A DNA stretch of 64,000 nucleotides from Dugong dugon (Eukaryota > Chordata > Mammalia > Sirenia > Dugongidae): assembly GCA_030035585.1 (NCBI GenBank), contig CM057461.1:172309624-172373623 (forward strand), in the 5' to 3' direction. Positions 35,744-47,938 of this stretch are shown here, in pieces. A model generated the notes under the pieces. The model made no database searches, had not been told where the DNA came from, and worked only from the letters and a program-made list of their open reading frames with translations. The position numbers were made by a program, and so were the translations under genes. Numbering within the stretch: position 1 is the first letter of the stretch; each line of letters opens with the position of its first letter.

Positions 35744-36104
35744 GTAAGTCAAGCACGCAAGTTAAGAATCAAGTCAGTTAGACAGGCCAGACGTATGGCT
35801 GTATTTTAGTATTTAGAATCTCCTCAAATGCCCAATTGCTAAATGTATCGTAAAATTCTTAAATAAATAAAATTCTTAAAAACTCAACAAGAGAATTTCA
35901 TATATAAAAAGAAATTCTCTTTATTAAAAAAAAAAAATCACTCCAAAGTTGACATAGAAATCACTAAAGATAGCACTACTGGGTAGCATAATTCATTGAT
36001 CACAGTCACAGTTGTACTAGGTATAACTAGGAACATGTCGGTTTCTTTACTCTGCAGACTATGAACTGTTTTATGGCCAAAGTTTTTCTGAAGTTGCTGA
36101 TGGA

Positions 36105-36106
<2 letters not shown>

Positions 36107-36136
<30 letters not shown>
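36107..36136. repeat. (TG)n microsatellite
   Basis: Uninterrupted TG run of about 15 units. Confidence 0.97.
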
Positions 36137-36138
<2 letters not shown>

Positions 36139-37540
36139 AAATGCTCATAAACCCATAACGAAAATGTATTTTCCAACGAGTTTTCTCGTTTAAGGTGAAA
36201 ATACTTGCTTGAACCTCAAACATGTATTTTTATTTCCAGAGCCTTTTTTGAGGACTATGGATATGCAGAAAAAGACCACACACGCATACACATAAACTCA
36301 TGTACCATCAGGGCCTGATTTGTTTAACCAAGGATACAAATACTGTGCAAGAGCCAGGTGTCTACACAGAGCATATGGTACAGGGGGTACTTTGGAGCCA
36401 GTTTTCTTTGGCCCTCAGTTACCTAACAGGGCGCCAAGTTTTCAGGGAGTCTTTCATCACAGATAGTGTTCAGTCAGAGTTGGGGAACCAGATCAATTCT
36501 GTTTTTTATTTTTGTTGTTATTGGTTTTTAAAAAAAAAAAATACAAGGCTTATACCACTGTCCTAGAAGAACTTATGCTAACAAGCTATGTGCTTCTATT
36601 CAAGCAAATTTTACAAGCCTCCAGCTCTCCTGAGTTTTTAACCCAACTCCAAACAGGCAGGATCATAGCCTCAACTTGAGGGGGCAAAAGAGTCAGTGCT
36701 CTGGTATCTCTAAGCAGCGCCTCTGTCTTTCATTTTCCTATGTTCAAGGAAGCTCATTTCCTTACACCTTAAAACATAAAATGCGTATTTTCAAATTGTA
36801 AATATTTATGGACAAAATGTATGTTTTCAAGAGAAACATACCTTCATTTGGACTGTAAAGCTACACCATATGAGTATTGAAAGGGTTATTCCATCTACTG
36901 CCGTTACTTAATTATATATTAACCTGGGCCTTTAATTTCCTGAATTGTCACCTTCGCTTGTATATTAAGCCAACTCTATAAACTCAAACTAAGGTCGCTA
37001 CTTCAATCCATGTTTGAAGTATAAAGTCAAGAATGACAAAATATCTGTAGTTGTCTGTCATTGCTATCTCTATCAACGTTCTATTTATACGCAAATCTTC
37101 AAAAAGCACAGAAATACATCTATTTTTAAGTTTTCATATTTTTACTGGTCACCATTTTGATCCATTGTGATAAAAAAATAAAGAAAAATCTTAAGGTTTC
37201 AATCAGTTATTTTTGTTCTCACTTTCAACTCTATAAAGCCATAGTTTAATGTCTGTTATTGTAATTAATTTCTCTTTAAAAAGAAATAAATCAACTCTTT
37301 TAAAAATTACTGTATAACCAATTAGCAGACTAATAGGAAATGCCAAGAAATCAAATCTTGTTGACAGTCATTCTGTCAACAAGAGGAAAGCTTTCACTTC
37401 TTCATCTCCTGTAACTAGGTCTCAGAAATCTTTATTCATTACACTAGGGTTTTCATTGCTCAGTGTAGGGATTCAACCTTTATAAAATAAAGGGGAAACC
37501 AGGTTTTCTTCATGTTTAAGCTACGTTACTACACGAAAAA

Positions 37541-37687
37541 CAAAACCAAACCCATTGCCACCAAGTCGATTCCGACTCATAGCAACTCTATAGGACAGAG
37601 TAGAACCGCCCCAGAGAGTTTCCAAGGAGCACCTGGTGGATTCGAACTGTGAACCTCTTTGTTAACAGCCGAGCTCTTAACCACTGT
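37541..37687 (-). mobile_element. AfroSINE, antisense
   Basis: ACCAAACCCATTGCCACCAA, GTCGATTCCGACTCATAGC, GGTGGATTCGAACTGTGAAC, GAGCTCTTAACCACTG. The terminal GGCTCC end of the head is missing. CpG and sequence are close to consensus, suggesting a fairly young copy. Confidence 0.93.
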
Positions 37688-38035
37688 TGATAGTAAAGAA
37701 AACTAAAGCCACACTATATACTGTAAAAAAAAAAAAAAAAAAGACAGAGATTATCATAAAACTGTTTTGCCAACGCAGAAGTTATAAATGCCTAAAATTG
37801 TTTTTAAAGAAATTGTACTAAACAGTAAATCTACAGGCTAGTCATAAATATTGCCAAAATGAAATAGTCTAAAGTTTTAACAGAACATTTGCTGCAAGGA
37901 TATTTATAGACCTTTGGTATATTTTATTAGTTCAATAACATTTTTCAAGTTAGTCTCCCATACAAAAATTTATATAGACATTGTTATCAATAACATTTTT
38001 AATAGCAGTAAAAATATATTGCTACCTTAATGTAT

Positions 38036-38201
38036 GGAGCCATGGTGGCAAAGTGGTTAAGAGCTCGGCTGCTAACCAAAAGGTCAGCAGTTTGAATTCA
38101 CCAGCTGCTCCTTGGAGACCCTACAAGGCAGTTCTACTCTAAGGTTGCTATGAGTTGCAATCAACTTGATCGCTATGGGTTTGGATTTTGGATTTTGGTT
38201 G
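38036..38201 (+). mobile_element. AfroSINE, full length with small deletion
   Basis: GGAGCCATGGTGGCAAAGTG, GGTCAGCAGTTTGAATTCAC, GGCAGTTCTACTCTAAGG (the usual CTGTCCTATA is deleted), GCAATCAACTTGATCGCTAT and a (GGATTTT)n end. Confidence 0.94.
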
Positions 38202-40255
38202 TTAATGTACAGAATAATATAGGTATAACATAGTAAAATAATCATATTAGAGGCTATAAATATTCTGGGATCTGGGATCTGGGACCTGGGGATGAGGGTG
38301 CATCAGTAATACAAACTTTCTACCAATAATAGAGCCTTTCAGATACTAATACCTTAAGGTAAGTTTCAAAATTAAAGAGATTTCCATGTGAAATATTTGT
38401 TTGAAAAAATCCTAGTCCCATCCAAAATGTGGAAAAGAAAACAAAAGAACCTTACTATTAACAGCATTAATTAAAATAAGAGTTAATTTGTATTAACCAC
38501 AGTTATTTCTTAGGTGGGGTCAGGAAGTCACAGGAGGCCACTGGTTGGTGGGAAATGAAGATAAAAGAAAATGAAAAATTATATCAAATGTTATTAAAAA
38601 TTATTAAATGTATATTTTTGCCAACTTAACAGTTTTTCCCAGATACATCACTAGATATAACTTAGTGTGTTTTCTTTTCAAAGAAACAATCTGTTAGCAT
38701 TTTTATTTGCTCTCTTTGTAAACAATACAGATAAATTATGTCTAAAAAAGAAGAAACTTCATTTTTACAAAATTTATCATCTAAAATAGCATGCTAATCA
38801 AATTTTCTCCAAAGATAAACTTCCAAACTTGAGAACAATAAGAAATATTTTTAAAAAGAGAATTTTGTTTGTTGAAGAATTTCTGTTAAAATACTTCCCA
38901 ATTTATTTAGCGAAACCAATAGCCAAATGACCAAACAACATGGAATTAAAACAAATCGTGCCCATCCAGTACATAAATTAGTTCACAATAATAAAAGAAG
39001 AAGGCCAAAAGAAAGTCCCTACGTGTCTACATTCATTCATTAGGGAAAACAGCTTATTGGATGCTTTTGTGCAAGATTGTTCTAGAGGCTTTACCAACTG
39101 TGCCAGTGGGATTTAACAAATCAGTTTATAAAAAAATAAACTACAGAAATACAAATGTTCCTGAAGTTAAAAAAAAACAGAAGCAAAAGACAATCCACAT
39201 GTACCAAGACCGACCTGATAAATACCTGTTGGAGCAGACTATGTACAAGGGGGTGTAATGGTTGCAGGGGCCAAGGGGGTGATAAAGAGATGACTATATT
39301 GTAACAGAAGAACCAACACATAGAAAACCATTTCCTGAAGCAAAATATAAGTGTGGCCCTGAGCAGGGAGCATAGGGCCATGGCTATCCAAAGAAGGAAC
39401 TTGAAAAAGCCAAGGAACCCTCCTGGAAGAGTTTACTTTTAAATGTACCTTTGAAAGATAGGTGAGATTTTGACAAGCAGATAGAAGAAGAAACTGGGAG
39501 GAATAACTACTTTTGAGAATCAGAATTGTTAAATTATTACTACTTTTTTGTCCCAACTAAGAAATTTCTCTAATTAAATTTGGCTACCAAAATGGAAAAG
39601 ATATTAGGTTACTTTTTTCCTAAAAGGTATTAATTTCAGGGAAGCAGTTAGGTTCCTAGAATAGTTTTGACAATGTTAAAAGAAATTTTATATAGTTCAT
39701 TTATTTTTCTAGATACGAAAAAGTTTTCTGAGTACCAAAGTGTAATCCCTGTTCTTAATCCAAAGAGAAAAGAAGAATCAACATGAAGAGTCAATAATTC
39801 GCCTCTACTTTCATTACATTGATAACAATTAAAAGCGTAAGATTTTAATCTTGGTGCAACTTTTAGAAGTTTGTTTATTTGGTTTCCAGATGTACTTGAT
39901 TCTGAGGACTTACTATGTTATAATTAGAAAGATTATTGTATTAAAATAAAGTTAGTATTTTATATATTTTTAGGTTCTCCAAAAGTGCTTCGTAGATTAA
40001 TAATTAATACATACGATTTTCAGTATGAGCAAATCTCTCTTACAACAGAGCTCAAATCTTCAATTTCGGGCCTAACAGGCCAAACTCCTACTAAATAATT
40101 ACACTCTCCAAGTCTTACTTCAGCATATAGGATAATTCTGCTCATCAGAAGATAGTGATGCAACCCCTTGGGTTCACAAGCTTGAGCTGCCTTTCTCCAC
40201 TGTTTGCTGAGCCAACTTTACTTTATCCTCAAGACTTCACTCATACATCCCCTCA

Positions 40256-40761
40256 GTATTCATTTTCTATTTCTGCTGTACAGCTTACCACAAATTAAGT
40301 GGCTTAAAACAGTACAAATTTATTATCTCACAGTTTTTGAGGTCAGAAGTCCAACATGAGTCTCACTGGGCCAAAATCAAGGTGTTGACAAGGCTGTGTT
40401 CCTTTGTGGGGGCTTTAGGAAAGAATTTGTCTCCTTGCCCTTTTCCATCTTCTGGAGACCACCCACATTCCTTGGCTCCTGGCACTTTCCTCCACCTTCA
40501 AAGTCAGTAATGTAGGATGTCTCTTATTATTCTTCCATAGTCATATTTCCCTCTCACCACAGTCTGGAAAACGTCTCCACTTTTAAGGATTTGTGTGATT
40601 AGATTGGGTCCACCTGGATAGTTTCATATAATTTCCTCATTTCAAGATCTTTTATCTTAACCACATCCATAAAGTCCCTTTTGTCACTTAAGATAACACA
40701 GTCACAGGTGCCAGGAATTGGAGCATGGGTATCTTTGGGGGCCATTATTCTGCAAACCACA
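40256..40761 (-). repeat. MaLR-like solo LTR, antisense
   Basis: Antisense of the family also present at 56395-56850: ACAAATTAAGTGGCTTAAAA, TTATTATCTCACAGTTTTTG, GGTCCACCTGGATAGTTTC, and GGCCATTATTCTGC at the far end. Spans one complete LTR-like unit; no internal retroviral sequence seen. Confidence 0.6.
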
Positions 40762-40799
40762 TCCTCCAATCTGATTTCTAAGCCCCTACTCTGTCTCTG

Positions 40800-41815
40800 G
40801 GAGTCCTTGGGTGGTGCAAACAGTTATTGCACTTGGCTGCTAACCAAAAGGTTGGAGGTTCAAGTCCACCCAGAAACCACAGAAGAAAGGCCTGGTGATC
40901 TACTTCCAAAAAGTTAGCCATTGACAAGGTCATGGAAGCTCCATAGAAACATCCAAACTCCCTGAGAGACCAAACTACTGTGCTGAGGGCTTTGGGGATC
41001 ATGGTCTTGGGGAACATCTAGCTCAATTGGCATAACATAGCTTATACAGAAAATGTTCTACATTCTACTTTGGTAAGTAGCATCTGGGGTCTTAAAAGCT
41101 TGTGAGCAGCCATCTAAGATACTCTACTGGTCTAACCCATCTGGAGCAAGGGAGAATGAAGAAAACCAAAGACACAAGGGAAAGATTAGTCCGAATAACT
41201 AATGAACCACAAGTACCACAGCCTCTGCCAGACTGAGTCCAGTACAACTAGATGGTACCCAGCTACCACCACCAACTGCTCTGACAGGGATCACAATGGA
41301 AGGTCCCAGACAGAGGTGGAGAAAAATGTAGAACAAAATTCTAACTCACAAAAAAAAAAAAAAAAAAAATGACTAGACTTACTGGTCTGGCAGAGACTGG
41401 AGAAACCCCGAGAATATGGCCCCCAGACACCTTTATAGCTCAGTAATGAAGTCACTTCTGAGGTTTACCCTTCAGCCAAAGATGAGACAGGCCCATTAAA
41501 AAAATGAGGCTAAATGGGCACACCAGCCCAGGGGCCAGGATGAGAAAGCAGGAGGGGACAGGAAAGCTGGTAATGGGGAACCCAAAGAGAAATAGAGAGT
41601 GTTGACATGTTGTGGGGTTGGCAGCCAATATCACAAAACAATATGTGTATTAATTGTTTAATGAGAAACTAGTTTGCTCTGTAAACCTTCATCTAAAGTA
41701 CAATTTAAAAAATTTTTTTGAAAAAATCAGCCATTGAAAACTCTATGGAGCACAGCTCTACTCTGATACCATGGGGTTGCCATGAGTCAGAATAAACTCC
41801 ACGGCAACTGGTTTA
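40800..41815 (+). mobile_element. AfroSINE (CCTGGGTGG subtype) split by a retroposon
   Basis: Left part 40800-40923 (GAGTCCTTGGGTGGTGCAAA, GGTTGGAGGTTCAAGTCCAC). Right part 41739-41815 (CTCTATGGAGCACAGCTCTA, GTCAGAATAAACTCCACGGC). The polyA-tailed element between them is listed next. Confidence 0.88.
40924..41716 (+). mobile_element. PolyA-tailed retroposon inside an AfroSINE
   Basis: About 790 bp ending AAAGTACAATTTAAAAAA, flanked by AAAAAGTTAGCCATTGA (40907-40923) and AAAAAATCAGCCATTGA (about 41721-41738), the decayed target site duplication. Landmarks: CATCTAGCTCAATTGGCATA, GTGAGCAGCCATCTAAGATA, GACTGAGTCCAGTACAACTA, GAAACTAGTTTGCTCTGTAA. I see no coding sequence. It may be the 3' untranslated end of an afrotherian L1 or an independent family. 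An internal run of 20 As lies at 41349-41369. Confidence 0.75.
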
Positions 41816-41879
41816 CTCTTTCCCTTAGTAATGGAATTTATTACACCATATTATCATTGTTTGCCTTCTCAGTCTCTGT

Positions 41880-41990
41880 CTTGGGATTCTGAGTTCCCTT
41901 AGGGCAAGAACCATCTCTTATTTCTTCCGCAGTACCTAACACATTCGTACTCAATGCATGATTGTTTAACAAATGGATGAATGCCAAAAA
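41880..41990 (+). repeat. L2 3' end fragment
   Basis: TTCTGAGTTCCCTTAGGGCA, AGAACCATCTCTTATTTC, then AACAAATGGATGAATG. Confidence 0.65.
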
Positions 41991-42284
41991 TGCAGCCAAT
42001 ACTGTGGACAAAGAGAAAATGAGGAAGCTAGTTCTGCATTTGGTTATAAGGTCTATGCTTTTTGGAAGGTGAAGCATTTCAGGAAAAGGGAAAAGCTATG
42101 ACTAGAGCAGATATTTTTATTATTCAAGAATAGCTTTTCATGGCCAAAAATTGGTATTAAATAAAGGGGAGTTTAGCTGTTTAATTGTGGTAGGGTGTAA
42201 TTCAAAATTGAGGGAGGTTTGCCTCAAGACCAGTGAAGTGTTGGGGAGATGCCAGCATTCACGTGCTCCTCACTGACATTTCAG

Positions 42285-42450
42285 GATCTAGAGAGCTGCA
42301 GACTTCGTTTGGATCCCGAGTTGGACCGGCACAGATATGAGAGGAAGATCAGCTTTGCCGGTGTCCTGGATGAAAATGAAGACTCAAAAGATTCCCTCCA
42401 CAGCAGCAGCCACACCCTCAAATCAGATGCAGGGGGTGAGGAGAAGAAAG
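42285..42450 (+). CDS. UNC80: UNC80 exon F (partial CDS)
   Basis: This exon has 166 bases: 55 codons plus one base. The acceptor is GACATTTCAG and the donor GTATGG. The product starts DLESCRLRLDPELDRHRYER, continues KISFAGVLDENEDSKDS and ends LHSSSHTLKSDAGGEEKK. The charged first half resembles an amphipathic helix. The second half is acidic and serine-rich and probably disordered. RKISF is a good basophilic phosphorylation motif (R at -3, K at -2). The final G base is used in two ways: joined to TT of exon G it codes valine; joined to AA of exon H it codes glutamate. Both keep the frame, which is what allows exon G to be skipped. Confidence 0.97.
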
Positions 42451-42604
42451 GTATGGAAAAGCAAAGATTATGTCATGTTTCAGTGTTTCTTATGGGATAC
42501 TTGGTATGGGGTCTAAACTATGAAACTGTGTGCCCAAAGGAAGTCCAAAATTGTTGGCTCCATACAGAGTGCTAACTGTGTAGTCTCAGTGAGGTAGAAA
42601 ACCA

Positions 42605-42740
42605 GGCCAGTTAGACTCTGCAGTCAGGAAGGCCTGGCTTCTAATTCCAGCTCAGCAGCTCCCCATAGTCCATCAAAGCTAAGATGCCATCAGTTATAAA
42701 ATGAGTTGTCATTGTGTGTACCAATAAGAAAGGAAAACAA
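42605..42740 (+). repeat. MIR fragment, diverged
   Basis: GTTAGACTCTGCAGTCAGGA, AGGCCTGGCTTCTAATTCC, then AAAATGAGTTGTC. Confidence 0.55.
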
Positions 42741-43419
42741 CTCCCAGTTCAACTCTGATACAATCCTTCACTTAGAGTTGAAAAAGGATTTTCAGACTTG
42801 ATTCGAAGTAGTTTTTTGTTTTGATTTGTTTTGGGGGAGGAGATTGGTATTTTGTTTGTTTTGCCACATACCATTCTTATGCAGCCAAAAGGTGGGAAGG
42901 AGGAATGTATAAACAGAATTAATCGGTTAAAATTTTTCTAAAACATCTTCAATTCAAAGTCCAACTTTTCTTAATCACTTTTAAACTCAGAGTTGCGAAT
43001 GTCTGTGTTTTTCTATACAATATTGTCCTCTGTGCCATCGAAATGCTAGTGATACATTATTTCTTAAATGAATCTATAAAAGAAATAAAGCTATATGTGC
43101 TAGTTACTTAAGCAATTTGTAATTGTGTGGAGCTAGCCTACCATCAATCCCTGCTTCAGGAATGTTGATGAACACATCTGACCATCTCACCCACTGCCCC
43201 CACCACTACCATTTGGTTCCTGAAGGTAAAAGACACTGGCACCCATTCTGCAAGTTTTGTTACTGGTTCTTTAGATGTTCATACAGGCACAGACGATGAC
43301 AAATGTGTCACAACTAATACCTGGCACTAGAGATTCTAAGATGTCATCAGTTACAAGACAAATTCCAATTTCAGATATGTTAAAATGTGAAAAAATGTGC
43401 AACTTAAAATGGGTGAAAA

Positions 43420-43611
43420 ACAATAACTAGTTGTGTGACCTTGTCCAAATTTTGTAGCTTCTAAGATGCAGTTTTCTGTAAAGTTGGGTTAATAACGCCT
43501 ATTGCATTATGATGTTGAAAGCTTTAAATAAGACAATGCAAGTAAAGCATAAACTAGGTATCTAGTGCATAGTAAGTGCACAATAAATAATTGTTGTCAT
43601 TGTTGTTATTT
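43420..43611 (+). repeat. MIR
   Basis: CTAGTTGTGTGACCTTGTCC, AAAGTTGGGTTAATAACGCC, then TAGTGCATAGTAAGTGCACA and ATAAATAATTG. Confidence 0.75.
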
Positions 43612-45350
43612 TTTATATCATGAGCATATAAGTTAGAACCCCTTATAGAAAATCCTAAATATGAGCTAAAGCAAAGATGGCACAATTTTAAGTTCCTGTC
43701 TAGAGGCTCCTTTAAGGTGTCAACTTCACTGTCTGGTTTTGTGTTATTTTTTAAACTCCATTGCCTTTCAGTGTCTTACTAATGAATTTCAATTAAGAGA
43801 TCATCAGCACATTTGGAACAACAAAGACTGTTTTATGCATTGAAGTATTTTTTAGTGTCCCAATGACTCAGTAAATATTAGATAATGAATGAATGATCCT
43901 CAGAAGGAATAACCCTATATAGAGAAAGCACAAAATCTTTAAAAATCTTGTAAGGAATGGATATCTACTAGGAAAATTTTGAACATTTCAAGGTCAGATT
44001 GTTGCTGTGGCATTTTAAACATGCAGATAGTCACCATACAATATTGTGTTGAATTTATAGTGAACAGAGGCCATGTTCTAGGGAGGATAATCTAGGTCTT
44101 GAGTAATTTCTAAGTATGAAGAAGTATCAAATCAATATTTCTCCAACCTATAATGACTTCAGATAAGGATAACTGTATATGATGAGAAACTCCCATCTTT
44201 TAAATATATCCCAAAGGGGATTTTAATTCAGAAGGCAGTCTTTTCTTCCTCCCCACACCCCATTCAAACTTATTATGGTAATTATTGTTTAAAGTAACTG
44301 AAAGAAAAATTCCTAATACTGACATGGTTAAACTTGAACAGAGTAAATTCTACACCACTTAAAAAAATTGAATATGATATTTTTTAAAGAACACTTCTGT
44401 AAATTGTTTCTAATGTTCAGACACACAAAAGCTTAATATTTTTTCTTCTCACAGAATGGTTATGTTAATATATGAAAGTTGTTTAATAAATTAAGAGCAG
44501 GGAACTAAAACTATAAATAAAATGAGAAAGTACTCAATAAAATGTCCTTTACCAAAGTGGCAAGAATCTTCCAGAAGATTCCTAAATATTCCTTAATCCA
44601 TTTGACAAGCTGATATCAGCTACTAAAGTCAGCGTGAAAATGGGGACCATTGGGACCCTACTAATTTAGATTATTAAAATTTTCATACCATCTGTTTTTA
44701 TAAAAGCTAAAAATGTCAGTTCTTGAAATCAATAATCTTAAGACAATTCAGATTCTACCAAGGAAAATTAACGTAAAATAATCCTTAGAAGTAGAAATGT
44801 CTGCCTAAAACTTCCCAAGCAGAGGGTGTCAAATCATTTTACCCGTATTACAAATACAAACTAAGACAAGTATTCCAAAATACAGACACCAAGACTAGTC
44901 TGATCATTCAACAACCAACTGTTGAGCACTTAATGTGGCCAGGCAGTGTTATAGGTGCCTAGAACATGGTAATGAAAAGAGAAAATCCCCTACATCTAAG
45001 TTTATAACAGTTAATAACATAATAGTAAATAACAAAATGCTAGACTTTCAGGTAAAATATATGAAGGAAAACAACTTAGGATCACGGAATCAGTAGTGAC
45101 CTAGAGTGGGAGGGGAGAGTGGTCATAGGTGGCACTGAGCAGAGACCTGCATGATGTGAAGGAGCCAGTCTTGCAAACCACTGAGGGAGGAGTCTTCCAA
45201 ACAGAGGCAGCAGTGAGAGCAAGCCTCAGCTGCAGGAACAAACTTGGTGCATTTGAGGAACAGCAAGAAGACCAACATGAGTGCAACAGAATCAGTTGGG
45301 GAAGAGTGGTCAGAGATGAGGTCAGAAAGGCAGAGAGCAAATAAACAGAA

Positions 45351-45555
45351 TTTAATAGTGGCGCAACAATTAAGCACTAGGCTGCTAACCCAAAGGTTTG
45401 CAGTTCAAACCCACCCAGTGGCTCTACAGGAGAAAGCCCTGGTGATCTGCTCCCGTAAAGATTATAGCCTAGAAAACCCTATTGGGCAGTTGTACTCTGT
45501 CACGTGGGGTTGTTATGAGTTGAAACTGACCAGACAGCACCTAACAACAATAGAA
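45351..45555 (+). mobile_element. AfroSINE (mixed subtype), first of a pair
   Basis: TAGTGGCGCAACAATTAAGC, TTTGCAGTTCAAACCCACCC, GAAAGCCCTGGTGATCTGC, ending GAAACTGACCAGACAGCACC and TAACAACAATAG. Confidence 0.92.
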
Positions 45556-45561
45556 ATGGTA

Positions 45562-45773
45562 GGTCCCTGGGTGGCACAAATGGTTAGCACTCGACTACTA
45601 GCTGAAAGGTTGGTGGTTCAAACTCACCCAGAGGCACCTCGGAGGACAGGCCTGGCGATCAACTTCTGAAAGGTCACAGCCTTGAAAACTCTGCAGAGCG
45701 CAGTTCTGCTCTGACACACATGGGGTCGCCGTGAGTTGGAATCGACTGGACGGCAACCAACAACAACAAAAAA
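45562..45773 (+). mobile_element. AfroSINE (CCTGGGTGG subtype), second of a pair
   Basis: GGTCCCTGGGTGGCACAAAT, GGTTGGTGGTTCAAACTCAC, GGCCTGGCGATCAACTTCTG, ending TTGGAATCGACTGGACGGC and (CAA)n then As. Complete. The head strongly resembles tRNA-Asn (GGTTAGCACTCG, AAAGGTTGGTGGTTC). Confidence 0.95.
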
Positions 45774-47886
45774 AGACATGGTTAGAACTTTAATTCTAAT
45801 TTAAGCGTGTTGGAGAGTTTTCGGCAGGTTTGACCAGAGAAGTGATGTATGTCTTTATGATTTATGTACTTTGAAGATGATTTGAGCTGTGGAAGTAGGG
45901 GGTAGAAAGCAGTTAGGTAGTTACATTAGTCCAGAGGAGAGGTGACAGGGCTTTTAAAATAAAGCCTTTATTATATTTTGAAGTGTAGAGCCAGCAGCAG
46001 TTGCTAATGGATACAATGTAGAGAAAAGGAAATGAGATGTTTTATCTGATTTAGATGAATTTTGTTTCACTTTTATACTAGTTCTCATGTCATGGAGATA
46101 AGAGGCTAAAATTCAATGCTATACAGTCTCACTTTTTTTTTTTAAATGTACAATACAAAATCTAAATTTTAATTGCTGGGCCCTTTGTTAATAACTAATG
46201 CCAGAATTCTGAAACTCTAATTGTTTGATGCTGCCAATTACACTGTTTTCAATAATCTTTAGAGGTAGAAAAAGTTCTCAGAATTAAATTTCTCTCAGAT
46301 CACATTAATTTGGGATGATCTTGCTGCATTTGCAGACTGGGAGGTGTGAAATCACACAAATAGTGTTACAAGGTGCCTCTGTAAGAATGCTAGAAAAGCT
46401 CTGTAATTTTTTTCTATTTCCCAATCCAAACATGATATTGTATCAGTAGTCATTAAAAAAATGATATATTCTGTATCAAACATATTTCAGGTAGGTCACC
46501 AAAGTCTCAATTAAGCCTAAAAATAATACTGAAAAAAAAAAAACAGTTGGGTGAGTTTTGTACTATAATAAACAGAGAGCATTATGGCTTATATAGTCTT
46601 TGTGGAATTTATCCAACTGTGCTGCAAGAATACTTGTGTGGAATTCTATCCAGATGTGTTCAGGGAACTCCATCAAACCTTTACCAGCTGTGTGGTGATA
46701 ATTTTAGTCTTTCTCAATCGAAAGAGTAAATCAGAGAGTAAGCATTTTACATTATTCAACAGGAATTCTTCTGAGTTCCTTTCTATGGCATTAAAAGAAT
46801 ACATTAAATTAACATTTTAAAAAGCTTTACGAGTTCTATCACAGCCACATATTAACTCTCCTGTGAGTGAGAAACCTGAATCAAAATGCTATCTTCCTGA
46901 TTGGGACTTTTAAGAATACTAATAACTGTGCCTTAAATAATTAGTAAGAAATCTTTTTCATGTTTCGAAAATGACACCTTCTAAAAATGACCCCTTCCTG
47001 ATAATGGAGTTAAAGCTCTGAAAGCTTCCTTTATCCTACCCTTATAAAATCAATGTGTGACAATACCAAATCTTAAAAAAAAAAAAAAAAAAGGAAGATG
47101 TATATGTGACTATGGGAAATAAGGAGGTTTTTTGTTTTAAAAAAAGTAAGTTTCAAGTTTAAACATGTTCCTTTTTATCCTTTTCTTTTCCTCACTGCTG
47201 ACTGCTTCTTCCTAAACACTAAAAGATGAGTAATGCATGTTCTTCTTGGTACACATAGACTGTAAGTTTGGCTCAGGGTGTTGCAACCCATTTGGACTCA
47301 CATCTCACCCAGACTTTTGGCTGAGAGGAAGAGGCCATGAAATCACTAGGTGCATTGAAAATGGAACCATTTCACGATCATGCTCACCCAAAGCACCCTA
47401 ATGAACACAGATCCTTTAGTGCCTTTGCCGAGCAGCCAGAACGGAACCCACTGCTGGAGACGCACCTCTTATTTTTATTTCTTAATGAAGTATTCCAAAA
47501 TGAAGGGGTTTACATGGCAGCCTGCAGAATTCTGTAAGTCCCATCTCAAAAGAAAAACAAAAGCAAACGGTGGTTTATGGTTCTACTGAATAAAGCAGTA
47601 ATGTTGTGTAAATGTACTAACAGTCCTAGATAATGCTGCTGCAAGAGCACACTCATGCTTGTGAACCCTGGGCCAGAGAGAAAGCAGGCTGTTCCCAGCA
47701 ACAATGAGCTATGTGTCCAAGAAAGAAGCTGCACCAGCCCTTCCTGGTGGACCCAGCCTCCTGCCTGCCTAGCAAAGCCTGTAGTACTGGGGGCTTGGGA
47801 GACGCTCCTTGTCCAGAAATGCTGCTCATCCAGGCCAACAGAGGAGGCTTACCAGGGACAAGTTGGCAAGAGCTTGGCTCTAACAG

Positions 47887-47911
47887 TGGGTGGGGAAAAT
47901 TAAGGGGGGGG
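47887..47911 (+). promoter_or_regulatory. G-run cluster just upstream of the cassette exon
   Basis: GTGGGTGGGGAAAATTAAG then eight Gs in total ending at 47911, 27 bases before the acceptor AG of exon G. Intronic G-runs bind hnRNP H/F and can form quadruplexes; a role in exon G inclusion is inference. Confidence 0.4.
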
Positions 47912-47938
47912 AAGCCCTATTTTATTCTTTTAATACAG

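Larger units (their letters stand above)
35744..42284 (+). other. UNC80 intron 5 (6.5 kb)
   Basis: GT-AG intron between exons E and F. Repeats listed separately are a TG tract, two AfroSINEs, a MaLR-like LTR, a nested SINE/retroposon and an L2 end. Unassigned: 35744-36106, 36137-37540, 37743-38035 and 38202-40255, all AT-rich with no coding character. A short (TCTGGGA)-like tandem lies at about 38263-38290, and an A-run at 37725-37742. Confidence 0.8.
44905..45990 (+). repeat. Ancient mammalian repeat, interrupted by two SINEs
   Basis: Left part (44905-45350): TTGAGCACTTAATGTGGCCA, GGCAGTGTTATAGGTGCC, GACCTGCATGATGTGAAGGA. Right part (45774-45990): GATGATTTGAGCTGTGG, GTAGTTACATTAGTCCAGAG, GAGAGGTGACAGGGC. 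The parts follow each other in the family pattern and are separated by the SINE pair. Confidence 0.55.
42451..47938 (+). other. UNC80 intron 6 (5.5 kb, upstream of the cassette exon)
   Basis: GT-AG intron between exons F and G. It holds MIRs, an old unnamed repeat and a head-to-tail SINE pair. I see nothing identifiable in 42741-43419, 43612-44904 and 46000-47938. The last 300 bases before exon G are richer in GC than the rest and contain G-runs close to the acceptor. Short overlapping open frames at 47650-47960 run into exon G but are not themselves coding. An A-run lies at about 47075-47092. Confidence 0.8.

Noticed and set aside
35744..35809. Extension of exon E past its donor
   Set aside because: The frame stays open by chance to 35809, but the strong donor GTAAGT and the seamless join to exon F place the exon end at 35743.
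45101..45377. Two overlapping minus-strand open frames of about 80 codons, rich in Leu and Ser
   Set aside because: They are antisense to an old repeat and have no start context or splice support.
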